Part shown: piece by piece, positions 9,282 through 22,667 of the stretch
How positions within the stretch are numbered: position 1 is the first letter of the stretch
Layout: each line of letters starts with the position of its first letter
NCBI RefSeq assembly: GCF_017884005.1
Contig: NZ_QFAY01000019.1
Coordinates: 1-62,672 of the forward strand
Direction of reading: 5' to 3'
Origin: Streptococcus panodentis
GTDB taxonomy: Bacteria > Bacillota > Bacilli > Lactobacillales > Streptococcaceae
DNA length: 62,672 nt
Notes under the pieces: generated by a model
What the model was told of the DNA's origin: nothing
The model's input: the letters and a program-made list of their open reading frames with translations, nothing else
Databases searched by the model: none
Program-made: the position numbers and the translations under genes

Positions 9282-10079
9282 TTATAAAATATTTACTGGA
9301 ATTTTTTGCTCGCCGTTTGAGTCATCCTGGTCATCTCCGCCCTCTGTGTCCTTTTCTGCTGCCTGATGCGCTTCTAAGTCTTCATCACTGAGCGGTGAAA
9401 AAGCCTGCGTCGCAGCCAGCTCACGGTTCGCTGCCTCGATGCGCTCCTGCAGCTCCGCCATTTCTTCCGGAGAGAACTGACGGGTCACATCCACTTCTTC
9501 CTCACGGATAAGGGCTTCCTCTCCAAGAACTTCGGCTACGACTTCCTTGAAAGCATCATCACTGGTCTGCAGATAAGTAGCTGTCGGACGCAAAATTTCT
9601 TCCCATTCCGATGAGTCGACAATGCTGAGCTGGCTTTCGATAGTGGACTTGAGGCGCTGATGGAAAACACGGGTTTTGTTTTTTAGTTCCTCTGTCTCAA
9701 TCGCCACCTTCTTGGCATTGTCTGTCGCCTGACGCAGAATTTCATCTGCCTTGTACTTAGCTCCGTCCAAGAGATGCTGAGCATCTTGCTCAGCCTGACG
9801 AACAATATTGGTCGAACGCTCATTGGCCGCTACCTTGACCCGCTCAGCAGTATCCTGAGCAATCAGAACGGACTGGCTGAGAGAGTCTTTCATCTCATCG
9901 AAATAAGTCAGACGCTCTTCCAGATTGCGGATTTTTGCTTCCTTTTCATGATTTTCGCGGACCAAATCTTCATAATCCCGGACGATAATATCAAGAAACT
10001 CATCTACTTCCTCAACATCATAGCCTCTAAATTTGGTTCCGAACGATTTATCTTTAATTTCTAATGCTGTAAGTGCCAT
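9282..10079 (-). CDS. divIVA: Cell division protein DivIVA
   Basis: DivIVA binds negatively curved membrane at poles and septa and recruits division and wall-synthesis proteins. The 265-residue protein has the N-terminal lipid-binding domain (KSFGTKFRGYDVEEVDEFLD, up to about residue 60), long coiled-coil segments (about 30-140) and an acidic, disordered C-terminal tail. It is the last cell-division gene of the cluster, ten bases after ylmH. The start follows GAGG at normal spacing. Confidence 0.96.
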   Translation of the reverse strand: MALTALEIKDKSFGTKFRGYDVEEVDEFLDIIVRDYEDLVRENHEKEAKIRNLEERLTYFDEMKDSLSQSVLIAQDTAERVKVAANERSTNIVRQAEQDAQHLLDGAKYKADEILRQATDNAKKVAIETEELKNKTRVFHQRLKSTIESQLSIVDSSEWEEILRPTATYLQTSDDAFKEVVAEVLGEEALIREEEVDVTRQFSPEEMAELQERIEAANRELAATQAFSPLSDEDLEAHQAAEKDTEGGDDQDDSNGEQKIPVNIL

Positions 10080-10088
10080 ACTTCCTCC

Positions 10089-10874
10089 TCATTTACTAGC
10101 GAATAGTTCAACAGTTAACTTATATTTTCCGTTTTTGGAAAAGCCGTTTTCTCTTAAAACCTTAAATCTTCCAAATCTTCTAACACTGATTAAATCATCC
10201 AGCCCGACTTGCCGACTGGGATTGTCAGTAACAGCATAATTCATTTTCACATGCTTTCCTGAAATCAGCTGAGCAGCCTGACTCCGGGACAATCTGAAGG
10301 TGCTGGCCACCAGCTTATCCAGACGAAGGCTTGATGCCAAGATGTCTTTGGTGACAGCCTCCTGCTCAACCCTGAGCTGTTCGCCGGCAGCAACTTTTTT
10401 CAGTCTGACAGGTACTTTGGCAATTTTTGAAACATTGTCCATAAAGTACTGCGCCAAGCGGCTGTCCACAAATAACTGAGCCCGTTCTCCAACAACCAGA
10501 ATATCGCCAAAAGTCCGCCTCTCAATGCCCAGCTGATTAAGCAGGGTTCCCATGATTTGGGCATGGCTGATTTTGCAAAATTTACTGGCATAGGAAATCT
10601 CCAGCAAGGTCAGTCCAAAATCCTCCCGGTCCAGCTCATAGTAAGAAGGGGCAACAAGCACCTTGGCCCATTCACTGGGATAATAATCCGAACTGGCGAA
10701 GACCTGTACATCATAGCCTTTGCCAATATTTTTCAGAATCAGTACCTGATGCGGATTCAGAAAAGAAGTTGCTTCAAAAGCATAGGTATTTTCTACCCTT
10801 TGAAAAAGCTCCAAGCTCCTGTCAATAAAGTCCCGATCCTCATGTGAAAAATGCTGATAGATGTCTTTTATCAT
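10089..10874 (-). CDS. ylmH: YlmH family RNA-binding protein (S4 domain)
   Basis: The 261-residue protein has an N-terminal alpha/beta RNA-binding part and a C-terminal S4 domain (LRLDKLVASTFRLSRSQAAQ, about 180-240). Homologs bind ribosomes and tRNA; in Bacillus subtilis YlmH has been tied to ribosome rescue. Its position between yggT and divIVA is conserved in streptococci. It is in an operon with four bases to yggT. Confidence 0.92.
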   Translation of the reverse strand: MIKDIYQHFSHEDRDFIDRSLELFQRVENTYAFEATSFLNPHQVLILKNIGKGYDVQVFASSDYYPSEWAKVLVAPSYYELDREDFGLTLLEISYASKFCKISHAQIMGTLLNQLGIERRTFGDILVVGERAQLFVDSRLAQYFMDNVSKIAKVPVRLKKVAAGEQLRVEQEAVTKDILASSLRLDKLVASTFRLSRSQAAQLISGKHVKMNYAVTDNPSRQVGLDDLISVRRFGRFKVLRENGFSKNGKYKLTVELFASK

Positions 10875-10878
10875 AGTA

Positions 10879-11148
10879 TCAAAACAAGAGAGCTACTAAT
10901 AAGCTGAAAGACAAGCGATTTAAAAGGTGTAAAGCCAGAATAGCAATCCAAACTGTGAAATCAAGCCCTGCAAACTGCAAGGGCAGCTTCCGGAAAAGTT
11001 TTAAATAGGGTTCCGAAAGAGCCGTTATTAGCTGGCCAAACTTGGTCTGATAGGCCCCTGGAAACCAGGACAACAGCGCATAGATAAGCAAGACCGCTGA
11101 ATAAAGGTTAAACAGATTCGATACGGCTTGAAGAATAAAAAATATCAT
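10879..11148 (-). CDS. YggT family membrane protein
   Basis: This 89-residue integral membrane protein has two hydrophobic segments separated by the loop WFPGAYQTKFGQ and the typical YggT motif pattern (SEPYLKLFRKLPL). The family is linked to division clusters and osmotic tolerance, but its biochemical role is not defined. It is co-transcribed with sepF and ylmH. Confidence 0.9.
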   Translation of the reverse strand: MIFFILQAVSNLFNLYSAVLLIYALLSWFPGAYQTKFGQLITALSEPYLKLFRKLPLQFAGLDFTVWIAILALHLLNRLSFSLLVALLF

Positions 11149-11159
11149 ATCTCTGTCTC

Positions 11160-11744
11160 TTATCTGCTGCGCTTCATGTCAAAGTCAAATTCGCTCAGCT
11201 CAACATCATTTGGCAGGCGAATATCTTCTACATTGACCACTACATTGATTGGAGTCAGCAAGTACATGGTACTGGCAACTTTTTTCAGGTTGCCGGCCAA
11301 GACATAGCGTGCACCGTCAAGGTAGTCCAAACAGCGTCGTGCCTGCACCTCTGTCATATACTGGAAATCAATCAGGATGCTTTCATTCGCCAAGAGCAAA
11401 TCGACAATCTCTGTTGCTTCTTCGTATTTCCTCGGATAGCGCACATCAATGGTAATTTTCTCATCCGCATTGGCACGGTGCTGAGCCAGTTCCTGCTGGC
11501 GCGCATGCAGGCGCGTAATGTTTTCTGTCGGAGATTTCTGCTGCGGCGGCTGCGACGAGGCAGCTGAAGCAGCTGGACGGGCCGGCCGGTTTTCTTTGGC
11601 AGGCTTGGACTGTACCAGTGCAGGCTTCTGCTGCTGCTTGACAGGAGCAACAGGAGCAGCTGCGGTCCGTTCCTGTACGTCCGTCTCCTCTCCATCTTCC
11701 GTAAAGTAATCTATAAATTTATCAAATCTATCTTTTAATGACAT
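11160..11744 (-). CDS. sepF: Cell division protein SepF
   Basis: SepF binds FtsZ and the membrane and helps assemble the Z-ring. The 194-residue protein begins with an amphipathic, membrane-binding helix ([14 protein letters not shown]), has a Pro/Gln/Ala-rich linker (about 25-95), and a C-terminal SepF domain ([19 protein letters not shown] ... [20 protein letters not shown]). Length is typical. It lies between yggS and yggT, and the start has a weak GGAAAG ribosome site. Confidence 0.95.
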   Translation of the reverse strand: MSLKDRFDKFIDYFTEDGEETDVQERTAAAPVAPVKQQQKPALVQSKPAKENRPARPAASAASSQPPQQKSPTENITRLHARQQELAQHRANADEKITIDVRYPRKYEEATEIVDLLLANESILIDFQYMTEVQARRCLDYLDGARYVLAGNLKKVASTMYLLTPINVVVNVEDIRLPNDVELSEFDFDMKRSR

Positions 11745-11753
11745 AGTTCTTTC

Positions 11754-12425
11754 CTATTTAAAAAACGCGGTACCGATTCTGACATAGGTTGAGCCGTTGG
11801 CAATAGCCTGAGGATAGTCCCGGCTCATTCCCATGCTTAATTCAGAAAAAGGCATGTTTTTTAACTGTTTCTTTTTTAATTCTTTTTGAAGTTGGCGGGC
11901 TGTATCAAATATCTGATTCAGCTCCTCGTGACTAGCCTCAAATGGAGCCATTGTCATTAAGCCTACAATGCAAATATTTTTCAAGGATTCAAGCTGAGGC
12001 AGGACAGCATCCAGCTCTTCCAGTCGAAAACCGTGCTTGCTTTCTTCTTGAGAAATGTTTACCTGCAGGAAACATTTAATCACACGCTGAGCCCTTTTGT
12101 CAATCTCCTGAGCCAATTTGACAGAATCCAAAGCATGGAAGTAATCGACAAGATGAATCACATCTTTTACTTTTCTTCTCTGCAGGCTGCCGATTAGATG
12201 CCAAGTAAGATTTTCATCTTTCAGAGCTTCATATTTTTCCAGAAACTGATCCACCCGATTTTCGCCGATATGCGTCACTCCGGTGCGGACGAGTTCCTGA
12301 GCCGTTTGACAGTCAACATACTTGGTCACGGCAATAATCTTTACTGAATCTTTTGAACGATTGGCCCTTTCAGCCGCTTCTTCAACGGCCTGAAAAACGG
12401 CTTCCTTATTATTCTGCAAATCCAT
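11754..12425 (-). CDS. YggS family PLP homeostasis protein
   Basis: The 223-residue single-domain protein has an alanine-racemase-like TIM-barrel fold and the lysine of the PLP site in IIAVTKYVD (about residue 37). Homologs (YggS, PLPBP) bind pyridoxal phosphate and buffer its supply; no enzymatic reaction is known. Its place right after ftsZ is conserved in streptococci. The stop lies nine bases before the sepF start. Confidence 0.95.
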   Translation of the reverse strand: MDLQNNKEAVFQAVEEAAERANRSKDSVKIIAVTKYVDCQTAQELVRTGVTHIGENRVDQFLEKYEALKDENLTWHLIGSLQRRKVKDVIHLVDYFHALDSVKLAQEIDKRAQRVIKCFLQVNISQEESKHGFRLEELDAVLPQLESLKNICIVGLMTMAPFEASHEELNQIFDTARQLQKELKKKQLKNMPFSELSMGMSRDYPQAIANGSTYVRIGTAFFK

Positions 12426-12433
12426 GGCTTAGA

Positions 12434-15083
<2,650 letters not shown>

Positions 15084-15157
15084 TACACCAGTCCTCTCTA
15101 TCTTCCATCTTTCCGGTCTATACTAATAACTCCCAAAAATAGAGTTACCCAAGCTTT

Positions 15158-15163
15158 ATTATA
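15158..15163 (-). promoter_or_regulatory. Promoter (-10) of ftsA operon
   Basis: On the minus strand TATAAT is preceded by TG and one base, an extended -10. The -35 is weak. The transcript would have a leader of about 70 bases with a small hairpin (GTAACTC...GAGTTAT). It lies in the 120-base gap between divIB and ftsA. Confidence 0.65.
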
Positions 15164-15204
15164 ACATAAAGAAAGTGAAAATGTGCAGTTTTTCTCCATA
15201 TAAT

Positions 15205-16425
15205 TTAGCGATTTTCGGTATTTCCCGTATTTTCTGCCGAATTTTGAGCTGCAGCTGCACCGTCTTCCTGACTTTCTTCTGCTGGCTGCTCCTCGCCCGC
15301 CGGCTGCTCCGTACCAGTATCAGTTGCACTGTCGGATGCCGTCTCTTCTCCCTGAGCTTCCGCACCTTCTGCATAGCTGAAGATTCCGGCCTCCATATCA
15401 ACAACGCTCGGCGCCTCTAACTGCGGCTGAATCCCCTTATAATAAGGCAGTTTCTTGCTGATATGAGCAATAGGAACCAAGATTTTATTGCCATCGTACA
15501 TGGTCAGCGTCAGCAAGTCGGATGTCACCTTGCTTGGAGTCAGCTGGACCGTCTTAATATTCTTCTTAATGACGTCCGAAATTTTTGCCATCTGCTGGGC
15601 AAATTCTTTTATCAGACCGCGGTCAGTAAACTCAACTGCAAGGTAAGTCTCAGGCAGCGAATCAGCTGCTGCTGCCTGCTCAATCACCTGACCGTTGGTC
15701 AGAATCGGATAATACTGGCCGCCGTCGTGGAGATAGGCTAAGACAGCATATTCCTTGACGGTCACCTGAAAGGTAACCGGAAACTGATAGGTCATGTCCA
15801 CCTGTTCAATCCAAGGACTTGACGCCTTCATATTGCGGGCATAATTGGACTGATTGAGCAGGGTCGTCAAGGTATAATCCCGATCATCTATCCGGCTGCT
15901 CTGCAGCAAAGTCTCCTGATCAACGGCCTGATTGCCTGAAAATTCAAGAGTTTTCATCGTTGCCAGAGGTGTCAGAAAGTAAAGCGAGAGCAGAAAGAGG
16001 AGGGTGCTGCCCAAGAGGACCGGCAGGGCCCGATAGAGGTGAACCCTTGCTATCGGTGCCTTTGCTGTCGCTTTTTCTGCCTTTTTCTGCAGCTTTTCCA
16101 GCTTTTTGCGTTCTTTTTCGGTCAGCTCCGGTTCGGCCTCTGCTGCTTGAACAGCTTCATCAAACAGCTCTTCTATTTCCGCCTCTTCAGCAGCCGCTTC
16201 TGATTCTGCCTCATCCTCTTCCGCTTCCCGGTCAGCTTTTTCCATGCCTTCTTCCGCTTGAGCGGCAGCTTCTTCTCCTTCTTCGGCGGCAGCTTCTTCC
16301 GCTTCTTTCTGTTTTTCTGCTTCTGCCTGAGCTTTTTTCTCCAAATATTCTTTATTGCGTTTCTGCCATTCGGAGAGGTGTTCTGTCACCTCTTCCTTTG
16401 GCTCATCATGATTGTTTTTGCTCAT
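15205..16425 (-). CDS. divIB: Cell division protein DivIB/FtsQ
   Basis: DivIB is a bitopic membrane protein of the DivIB-DivIC-FtsL complex. The 406-residue protein has a long charged cytoplasmic part (about 1-125, rich in Glu, Ala, Lys), one membrane segment ([18 protein letters not shown], about 130-150), a POTRA domain (about 155-225), the FtsQ/DivIB beta domain, and a Ser/Glu/Ala-rich outer tail of about 60 residues. The low-complexity cytoplasmic region is long and may vary between strains. It overlaps murG by four bases (ATGA), which suggests translational coupling. Confidence 0.94.
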   Translation of the reverse strand: MSKNNHDEPKEEVTEHLSEWQKRNKEYLEKKAQAEAEKQKEAEEAAAEEGEEAAAQAEEGMEKADREAEEDEAESEAAAEEAEIEELFDEAVQAAEAEPELTEKERKKLEKLQKKAEKATAKAPIARVHLYRALPVLLGSTLLFLLSLYFLTPLATMKTLEFSGNQAVDQETLLQSSRIDDRDYTLTTLLNQSNYARNMKASSPWIEQVDMTYQFPVTFQVTVKEYAVLAYLHDGGQYYPILTNGQVIEQAAAADSLPETYLAVEFTDRGLIKEFAQQMAKISDVIKKNIKTVQLTPSKVTSDLLTLTMYDGNKILVPIAHISKKLPYYKGIQPQLEAPSVVDMEAGIFSYAEGAEAQGEETASDSATDTGTEQPAGEEQPAEESQEDGAAAAQNSAENTGNTENR

Positions 16426-17492
16426 TTCTTTCCTTTGTCAATATCTGCTCTCAGTAGGCTGTAAAATTCCTCCAAAGACTTGATTTCATGAGATTCTTCC
16501 ATCGCCTGATGGTAAGCCTGCTGCTGCTCCAGTACATCCTCGACTGCCGCCTGCAGCTGTTCTAAATCCAGCTGACTTTCCTCCAGTTTCTTGGCATAGC
16601 CTTTTTTTACAAAGTAGTCTGCATTTTCAATCTGGTCGCCGCGGCTGGCTTCGCGCCCAAGGGGCACGATAATCTGAAGCTTCTTCATGGCCAGCAGTTC
16701 AAAAATCGTATTGGATCCGCCCCGGGTCACCACGACATCGGCCAATTCCAGCAAGGGCTGGTAAAGGTCCGTCGCATAGGCCTTTCGGTAGAGATGGGGA
16801 GCTGCTTCGTCCAGACTGGCATCGCCGGTCAGATTGATAATGTTATAGCGCTCTGTCAGAGCCGCCCGATGGCTGCTCACAAAGTCATTAAAGACCTTGG
16901 CGCCGGCTGAGCCCCCGACAAAGAGGAGGGTGGGCAGATCTTGATCAAACTGGCTGCGGATGTCTTCTAACTCCGCCGGATTTTCCACGGATTGACTGCC
17001 GACCTTGGTCACTGCTCCGACATGCTCTGCCTTGGTCAGGGCAGGCGCCTGCTCAAAAGTGGTATACATCTTGCTTGCGCACTTATAGGCGATTTTATTG
17101 GCCAGGCCAATCGATAAATCCGACTCATGCACATAAACCGGCACCCCGGACAGGCGGGCCGCAATGACCGGCGGCACCGATACAAAGCCCCCCTTAGAAA
17201 AGAGGGCCTGCGGCCGCAGTTTGATGAGGATACCCAGCGATTGGAAAACTCCCCAAACGACCTTAAAGCCGTCCAGCAGATTCTGCCAGGAAAAATAACG
17301 GCGGAGCTTGCCGGTGGCCACCGAGTGAAAGGTCACGTCCAAACCAGACTTTTGAATCTCTTGATACTCGATACCATGCTGATCACCGATATAGTGAACC
17401 TGCCAGCCTTCTTCGATAAACTTAGGAATCAGCAGCAGATTGAGGGTCACATGCCCTACCGTTCCGCCGCCTGTAAATACGATTTTTTTCAT
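16422..17492 (-). CDS. murG: UDP-GlcNAc:lipid I transferase MurG
   Basis: MurG adds GlcNAc to lipid I to make lipid II at the inner face of the membrane. The 356-residue protein has the N-terminal glycine motif [10 protein letters not shown] and the C-terminal UDP-binding region with [16 protein letters not shown] and [11 protein letters not shown]. Its N-terminus is of the Streptococcus type ([18 protein letters not shown]). It starts one base after the end of murD and overlaps divIB. Confidence 0.97.
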   Translation of the reverse strand: MKKIVFTGGGTVGHVTLNLLLIPKFIEEGWQVHYIGDQHGIEYQEIQKSGLDVTFHSVATGKLRRYFSWQNLLDGFKVVWGVFQSLGILIKLRPQALFSKGGFVSVPPVIAARLSGVPVYVHESDLSIGLANKIAYKCASKMYTTFEQAPALTKAEHVGAVTKVGSQSVENPAELEDIRSQFDQDLPTLLFVGGSAGAKVFNDFVSSHRAALTERYNIINLTGDASLDEAAPHLYRKAYATDLYQPLLELADVVVTRGGSNTIFELLAMKKLQIIVPLGREASRGDQIENADYFVKKGYAKKLEESQLDLEQLQAAVEDVLEQQQAYHQAMEESHEIKSLEEFYSLLRADIDKGKK

Positions 17493-17493
17493 C

Positions 17494-18846
17494 TTACCCT
17501 TTTAATTCTTCAACTGTTGCCAAAAATTCCTCTCCGCGCACTTCAAAATTACTGTACATATCCCAGCTGGCATTGGCTGGACTGAGCAGAACAACGTCCC
17601 CAGGTGCTGCTTGGGCAAAGGCCTTACGGGCCGCATCTCGGACATCCGTCGCATCCAGATAAGGCACGCCTGCCTGATCCGCCGCTCTCTTCATACGTGC
17701 AGCCGACTGGCCCAGGATGACCATTTTTTTCAGCCCTTTCATGTCCGGCACCAGCTCATCAAATTCATTGCCCCGGTCCAGCCCGCCGGCAATCAGCACC
17801 ACCTTGCTGTTGTCAAAGCCCGACAGCGCTTTCTGGGTCGCTAAAATATTGGTTGATTTGCTGTCATTGTAAAAAGCGACACCGTTGATTGTTCCTGCAT
17901 ACTGCAGCCGATGTTTGACCCCGCCAAAAGCGGACAGCGTTTCCCTGATGATAGGAGAAGCAATCCCGCTCAGCTTGGCCACAGCAATAGCTGCCAGAGC
18001 ATTTTCGATATTGTGGCTGCCCGGAACCCCGATTTCATCTGCTTTCATGACAGCCTCGCCGCGGAAGTAAAGAGTGTCTCCTTCCAAGTATGCGCCGTCT
18101 ACCTTTTCAGCCGTTGAAAAAGGCACAACCTGGGCTTCAGTCTGACCAGCCATCTCTTTGGCCCAGTCTTGATTGAAATTCAGGACCAAATAATCAGCAG
18201 CGGTCATATTTTTCTGGATGTTCCACTTGGCCGCCGCATAGTCTTCAAAAGAGCCATGATAGTCTAAATGGGTCGGCATCAGATTTGTGATGACAGCGAT
18301 GTGCGGGTGAAAGGTCTCAATGCCCATCAGCTGAAAGGAGGACAGCTCCATCACCAAAGTATCGCTGCTGCTGGCTGTCTGGGCTACCTGACTGGCCGGA
18401 AAACCGATATTGCCGGACAAAAGGCCCTTGCGGCCGCCAGCCGTCAGCACTTGGGCAATCATCGTCGTCGTCGTGGTTTTGCCATTGGAACCTGTAATCC
18501 CAATAATCGGCGCTTCTGAGATCAGATAGGCCAGCTCCACCTCTGTCACAACCGGAATTTTTTTCTCCAAAGCCCGCACCACCATCGGGTTGTCATAGGG
18601 AATGCCGGGATTTTTCACCATCAACTCAAAGTCTTCATCCAAAAGCTCCAGAGGATGCCCTCCGGTCACTACCTTGATGCCTTCTTCCAGCAGAGACTGA
18701 GCTGCAGGATTTTCCTCGAAAGGCTTGCCGTCATTGACTGTCACAATGGCCCCCAAGCTGTCTAAGAGGCGGGCAGCCGACTCACCTGACTTGGCCAATC
18801 CCAAGACCAAGACTTTTTTATTGGCAAAATTTGCAATATGTTTCAT
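17494..18846 (-). CDS. murD: UDP-MurNAc-L-Ala:D-Glu ligase MurD
   Basis: MurD adds D-glutamate to the peptidoglycan stem peptide. The protein has a Rossmann-like N-domain ([18 protein letters not shown]), the Mur ligase ATP motif [14 protein letters not shown] (about 115-128) and the conserved NDSKSTN motif. The start [11 protein letters not shown] follows AAGAGG and was preferred over an upstream frame with nine extra residues. It is the first gene of the minus-strand division cluster in this window. Confidence 0.97.
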   Translation of the reverse strand: MKHIANFANKKVLVLGLAKSGESAARLLDSLGAIVTVNDGKPFEENPAAQSLLEEGIKVVTGGHPLELLDEDFELMVKNPGIPYDNPMVVRALEKKIPVVTEVELAYLISEAPIIGITGSNGKTTTTTMIAQVLTAGGRKGLLSGNIGFPASQVAQTASSSDTLVMELSSFQLMGIETFHPHIAVITNLMPTHLDYHGSFEDYAAAKWNIQKNMTAADYLVLNFNQDWAKEMAGQTEAQVVPFSTAEKVDGAYLEGDTLYFRGEAVMKADEIGVPGSHNIENALAAIAVAKLSGIASPIIRETLSAFGGVKHRLQYAGTINGVAFYNDSKSTNILATQKALSGFDNSKVVLIAGGLDRGNEFDELVPDMKGLKKMVILGQSAARMKRAADQAGVPYLDATDVRDAARKAFAQAAPGDVVLLSPANASWDMYSNFEVRGEEFLATVEELKG

Positions 18847-19083
18847 AAACAACCTCTTCCATTCATACTTCACTCTATTTTACCCTTTTTTGCGGAAATA
18901 AAAAAGCCATAGCAGACTTTTATTTTCGACTGTTAAGAAGTTTTGAAAAAAATGAGATGTTTTCATCTGTTTGAAACACTTTGTAACATAAGTCTATTCT
19001 TTCTGTAAAGACAAAAACAGAAAAGGCTGCAGGCTTTTTCTTGTCTTTCCCTGGCCAAAGTGCTACAATAAAATTAGAAGAAA

Positions 19084-19098
19084 GTTACCAGTGGTAAC
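19084..19098 (+). promoter_or_regulatory. Operator palindrome of the TetR regulator
   Basis: GTTACC-AGT-GGTAAC is a perfect 6-3-6 inverted repeat. It lies just downstream of a -10-like TACAAT (about 19062) and 19 bases before the tetR start, the usual place for an autorepressor site. Confidence 0.75.
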
Positions 19099-19117
19099 AT
19101 GAGAGAGCAAGAAAAAG

Positions 19118-19699
19118 ATGGCACAAAAAGAACGGAATTTAAAGACTGAACTGGTCAGACTAGGAGCCCAGCAGATTGAAAAAGAGGGCTGGCAGAGCCT
19201 GTCTCTCCGCAAACTGACCGCACAATGCCAGGTCAGCCATGCAGCCAGCTACCGCCATTTCGAGAACAAGAACGCTCTCTTAAATGCTCTGATTCCAGTG
19301 ATTTCAGACCATTTCGCAGCCTATCTTAAGAGCGGCAAGCAAGGGGATCAGACTCCCAGAGAAGAGCTGGTTCATCTGGGCTATCAGTTCATTGGCTATT
19401 GCCAAGACTATCCGCATCTCTTTGACTTTCTCTTCTTCAGCCCCTATGCCCTGACTACCCAGTTTGATGAAGCGGGCCATCTGCAGCTGGAGATGGATGT
19501 CGCCTCCTTTCGTTACAATCGGGAAGTCATCCAGCGCTTCATTGATTCTCTGAATGGACATTATGATTTTAACCTTGCCTTTATGCACCTGTGGAGCTTC
19601 ATCTTGGGAATCAGCACGCTGATACGCCAGGGCATTTACTCGTCCCAAACGGCCGGTTTGTCTCACATTATCGAGACAACTTTTGCATTTTATCAATAG
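19118..19699 (+). CDS. TetR/AcrR family transcriptional regulator
   Basis: The 193-residue protein has an N-terminal TetR helix-turn-helix (LSLRKLTAQCQVSHAASYRHFENKNALLNAL, about 24-55) and a helical ligand-binding domain of the TetR_C_WHG type (long central helices, Phe-rich DYPHLFDFLFFSPY). It probably represses itself and the oxidoreductase gene right behind it, through the palindrome at 19084-19098. The ligand is unknown. The next gene starts ten bases after its stop, so the two form an operon. Confidence 0.9.
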   Translation: MAQKERNLKTELVRLGAQQIEKEGWQSLSLRKLTAQCQVSHAASYRHFENKNALLNALIPVISDHFAAYLKSGKQGDQTPREELVHLGYQFIGYCQDYPHLFDFLFFSPYALTTQFDEAGHLQLEMDVASFRYNREVIQRFIDSLNGHYDFNLAFMHLWSFILGISTLIRQGIYSSQTAGLSHIIETTFAFYQ

Positions 19700-19709
19700 G
19701 AGGTATACT

Positions 19710-20285
19710 ATGACAACCGCTATTATCTATGCGCATCCTTATGACAAGAGCTTCAACCACGCTATTTTAAATACGGTTCTTGACTCTCTTCGGAGCCAAA
19801 AGCAAGAGTATGAACTCTTAGACCTCTATGCCGACGGTTTCAATCCGGTTTACACAAAAGAAGAGCTGGCTCTCTTCAGCCAGGGTCAGGCGCTGGATCC
19901 GCTGGTTCAGCACTATCAGGAAGTGATGAAAAAGAGCAGCCGGCTCATCTTCATCTACCCTATCTGGTGGAATGATGTCCCCGCCATCGTCAAGGGCTTT
20001 TTTGATAAGGTCTTTCTGAAAGAATTTGCCTATCGGGATAAGCCGTCCGGTCTCCTAGAAGGTCTGCTGCCCAACCTGCAGGAAGCCATCATCTTTTCCA
20101 CATCTGCCGGGCCCACTTGGTATGAGCGCTTCATTGCCGGCAACGCTTCTAAAAAAATCGTCCTCAGCAACACTTTGAAATCTGTCGGCGTCCAAAAGAA
20201 AAAATGGTTTAATGTCGGCCGGGTCAATAAAATCTCCGACCCAGAACGGCAGGCCGCACTGAAAAAAATTGCCGAACTTGTCTAA
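19710..20285 (+). CDS. NAD(P)H oxidoreductase, flavodoxin-like (NQO1/MdaB type)
   Basis: The 191-residue protein has the flavodoxin-like quinone reductase fold: AIIYAHPYDKSFNHAIL at the N-terminus, the FMN/FAD loop IFIYPIWWNDVPAIVKGFFDKVF (about 75-97) and the TSAGPTWYER region. Members reduce quinones or azo compounds with NAD(P)H. The start is ATG 19710 behind AGGAGG, within a few bases of tetR, so it is probably the regulator's target. The physiological substrate is unknown. Confidence 0.88.
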   Translation: MTTAIIYAHPYDKSFNHAILNTVLDSLRSQKQEYELLDLYADGFNPVYTKEELALFSQGQALDPLVQHYQEVMKKSSRLIFIYPIWWNDVPAIVKGFFDKVFLKEFAYRDKPSGLLEGLLPNLQEAIIFSTSAGPTWYERFIAGNASKKIVLSNTLKSVGVQKKKWFNVGRVNKISDPERQAALKKIAELV

Positions 20286-20286
20286 A

Positions 20287-20340
20287 AAAAGAATGGAAAT
20301 TCAGAAAATCAATGATTTTCGCTTTCCATTCTTTTCTTTT
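20287..20340. terminator. Bidirectional terminator
   Basis: AAAGAATGGAAA and TTTCCATTCTTT pair, with an inner hairpin (GAAAATC...GATTTTC) and A/T tracts on both sides. It separates the convergent oxidoreductase gene and the small membrane-protein gene. Confidence 0.88.
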
Positions 20341-20616
20341 TTATTCCAACTCTTGGTCAGCCTGTTTCTTTGATTTATTAGGCGGCTTCAGGCGGCTGAT
20401 GTCGCGCAGGGCCAAGATAGCAATCACTGACAGGCCGAAGCCCACAAAGTACTCAGCCGGCAGCCGAAAGACCTGAAAAAGACCCAGACCAAATAAAATA
20501 ATCAGAGCCACAATCAAGAGAACCAAGGTGACCGCATTGAGCGTCCCCTTGATACTGGCTGGAACAGCAAAAATATAGAAAAGCAGAATCAAGATTCCGA
20601 TGATTAAATAGACCAT
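20341..20616 (-). CDS. Small membrane protein, DUF3165-like
   Basis: From the ATG at 20616, preceded by AAAGGAG, the protein has 91 residues: two hydrophobic segments (MVYLIIGILILLFYIFAVPAS and ALVTLV-type second segment), a third near LSVIAILAL, and a charged Lys/Glu tail. It resembles the streptococcal DUF3165 family, of unknown role. A longer in-frame start at 20754 would overlap typA by over 100 bases and lacks a ribosome site. It is co-transcribed behind typA. Confidence 0.65.
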   Translation of the reverse strand: MVYLIIGILILLFYIFAVPASIKGTLNAVTLVLLIVALIILFGLGLFQVFRLPAEYFVGFGLSVIAILALRDISRLKPPNKSKKQADQELE

Positions 20617-20638
20617 TTTGCTGCTCCTTTCCCAGCAT

Positions 20639-22486
20639 TTATTCAGCTGCTTTTTTCTTTTTATTTTTATTGGCTTTTTCGCGCTCTGCCTTGTTGAGAA
20701 TCTGCTTGCGCAGGCGGATAGATTCAGGAGTGACTTCCATGTATTCGTCATCATTGAGGAATTCCAGTGATTCTTCCAGCGTCAGAATCCGCGGTGTCTT
20801 GATAACCGCTGTCTGATCCTTGGTCGCAGAGCGGACATTGGTCATCTGTTTCGCCTTGGTAATATTGACAGTCAGGTCATTTTCGCGGGAATTTTCCCCG
20901 ATAATCATGCCTTCGTAAACTTCCGTACCTGGATTGACAAAGATGGTGCCCCGCTCCTCGATAGACATGATAGAGTAGGTCGTTGCCTTGCCGGCATCAA
21001 TGGAAACCAGTGCACCGCGGTGGCGGCCGCCGATTTCACCCGGGATGAGGGGCAGATACTGATCAAAGGTATGGTTCATAATCCCATAACCGCGGGTCAT
21101 GGAAAGGAACTCCGTAGAATAGCCAATCAGACCGCGGGCAGGAACCAGAAAGACAAGACGGGTTTGGCCGTTGCCGGCTGCCACCATATCCAGCATTTCG
21201 CCCTTGCGCTCAGACAGGCTTTGAATGACGGAACCTTGGTATTCTTCCGGTGTGTCAATCTGCACGCGCTCGAATGGTTCGCATTTAACACCATCTATTT
21301 CTTTGACGATGACTTCCGGACGGGACACCTGCAGCTCATAGCCTTCACGGCGCATGGTTTCAATCAGGATAGAGAGATGCAGTTCCCCGCGGCCGGAAAC
21401 AATCCATTTATCCGGCGAATCGGTCGGGTCTACACGGAGAGAAACGTCAGTCTGCAGTTCTGCCTGCAGGCGTTCTTCCACCTTGCGAGAAGTTACCCAT
21501 TTTCCTTCACGGCCGGCAAATGGTGAGTTATTGACCAAGAAGGTCATCTGCAGGGTCGGCTCATCGATGTGCAGGACCGGCAGGGCCTCCACTGCATCTG
21601 TCGGTGTGATAGTCTCTCCGACAAAGATGTCTTCCATACCGGATACCGCAATCAAATCCCCCGCCTTGGCATCAGTGATTTCCCGCCGTTCCAAACCGAA
21701 GAAACCAAAGAGCTTGGTCACCCGGAAGTTTTTCGTAGTGCCGTCCAGCTTAGAGAGAGTCACCTGATCGCCGACCTTGACTGAGCCGCGGAAGACACGG
21801 CCGATACCGATACGGCCGACAAAGTCATTATAGTCCAAAAGGGACACCTGAAATTGGAATGGCTCGTCAGAATTATCCACCGGCGCCGGGATATGATCGA
21901 TAATGGTGTCAAAAATCGGCGCCATGGTATGCTCTTGGTCTGCCGGATCATCTGACAGGGAGGAAGTCCCATTAATAGCAGAAGCGTAGACAACTGGGAA
22001 ATCCAGCTGATCATCATCCGCTCCCAGCTCAATAAAGAGCTCCAGAACTTCGTCCACTACTTCTGCCGGGCGGGCAGACGGCTTATCGATTTTATTGACT
22101 ACAACAATCGGCACCAGATCCTGCTCCAAGGCTTTTTTCAGCACAAAGCGGGTCTGGGGCATGGTGCCTTCATAGGCATCGACAACCAGCACTACACCGT
22201 CAACCATCTTCATAATCCGCTCGACTTCGCCGCCGAAGTCCGCGTGGCCCGGTGTATCCATGATATTAATCCGAGTGCCCTCATAGGCAACGGCCGTATT
22301 TTTAGCAAGGATGGTAATGCCGCGTTCTTTTTCCAGGTCATTCGAGTCCATGGCCCGCTCCTGCAGCTCCTTGCGCTCATCCAGTGTATGAGACTGCTTG
22401 AGCAATTCATCGACCAAGGTTGTCTTCCCGTGGTCAACGTGAGCGATAATAGCGATATTCCGAATATCTTCTCTTAATTTTGTCAT
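20639..22486 (-). CDS. typA: Ribosome-associated GTPase TypA/BipA
   Basis: This 615-residue translational GTPase helps ribosome assembly and stress adaptation. The G1 motif [10 protein letters not shown], the G2/G3 region [15 protein letters not shown] and the [11 protein letters not shown]4 motif are visible, followed by EF-G-like domains and the TypA C-terminal domain ([15 protein letters not shown]). The start [20 protein letters not shown] follows AGAGGAAAT and fits the family; the longer frame adds 23 unconserved residues. It is divergent from the pseudouridine synthase gene. Confidence 0.97.
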   Translation of the reverse strand: MTKLREDIRNIAIIAHVDHGKTTLVDELLKQSHTLDERKELQERAMDSNDLEKERGITILAKNTAVAYEGTRINIMDTPGHADFGGEVERIMKMVDGVVLVVDAYEGTMPQTRFVLKKALEQDLVPIVVVNKIDKPSARPAEVVDEVLELFIELGADDDQLDFPVVYASAINGTSSLSDDPADQEHTMAPIFDTIIDHIPAPVDNSDEPFQFQVSLLDYNDFVGRIGIGRVFRGSVKVGDQVTLSKLDGTTKNFRVTKLFGFFGLERREITDAKAGDLIAVSGMEDIFVGETITPTDAVEALPVLHIDEPTLQMTFLVNNSPFAGREGKWVTSRKVEERLQAELQTDVSLRVDPTDSPDKWIVSGRGELHLSILIETMRREGYELQVSRPEVIVKEIDGVKCEPFERVQIDTPEEYQGSVIQSLSERKGEMLDMVAAGNGQTRLVFLVPARGLIGYSTEFLSMTRGYGIMNHTFDQYLPLIPGEIGGRHRGALVSIDAGKATTYSIMSIEERGTIFVNPGTEVYEGMIIGENSRENDLTVNITKAKQMTNVRSATKDQTAVIKTPRILTLEESLEFLNDDEYMEVTPESIRLRKQILNKAEREKANKNKKKKAAE

Positions 22487-22667
22487 GATTTCCTCTGAAT
22501 TTTTAAATTTTATTTCTAACTGAACAATTATACCACAGACCGGCTCAAAAAACACGGTTCAGCTAAGTGTAAATGTTTTCAGCAAGCATTTCTCCCTCCT
22601 CCATAAAAAAATCAGGCAGCTCTCAGGAAAATGTGCTATGATAAAGAAAAAGGAAAAGGAGGGAGCC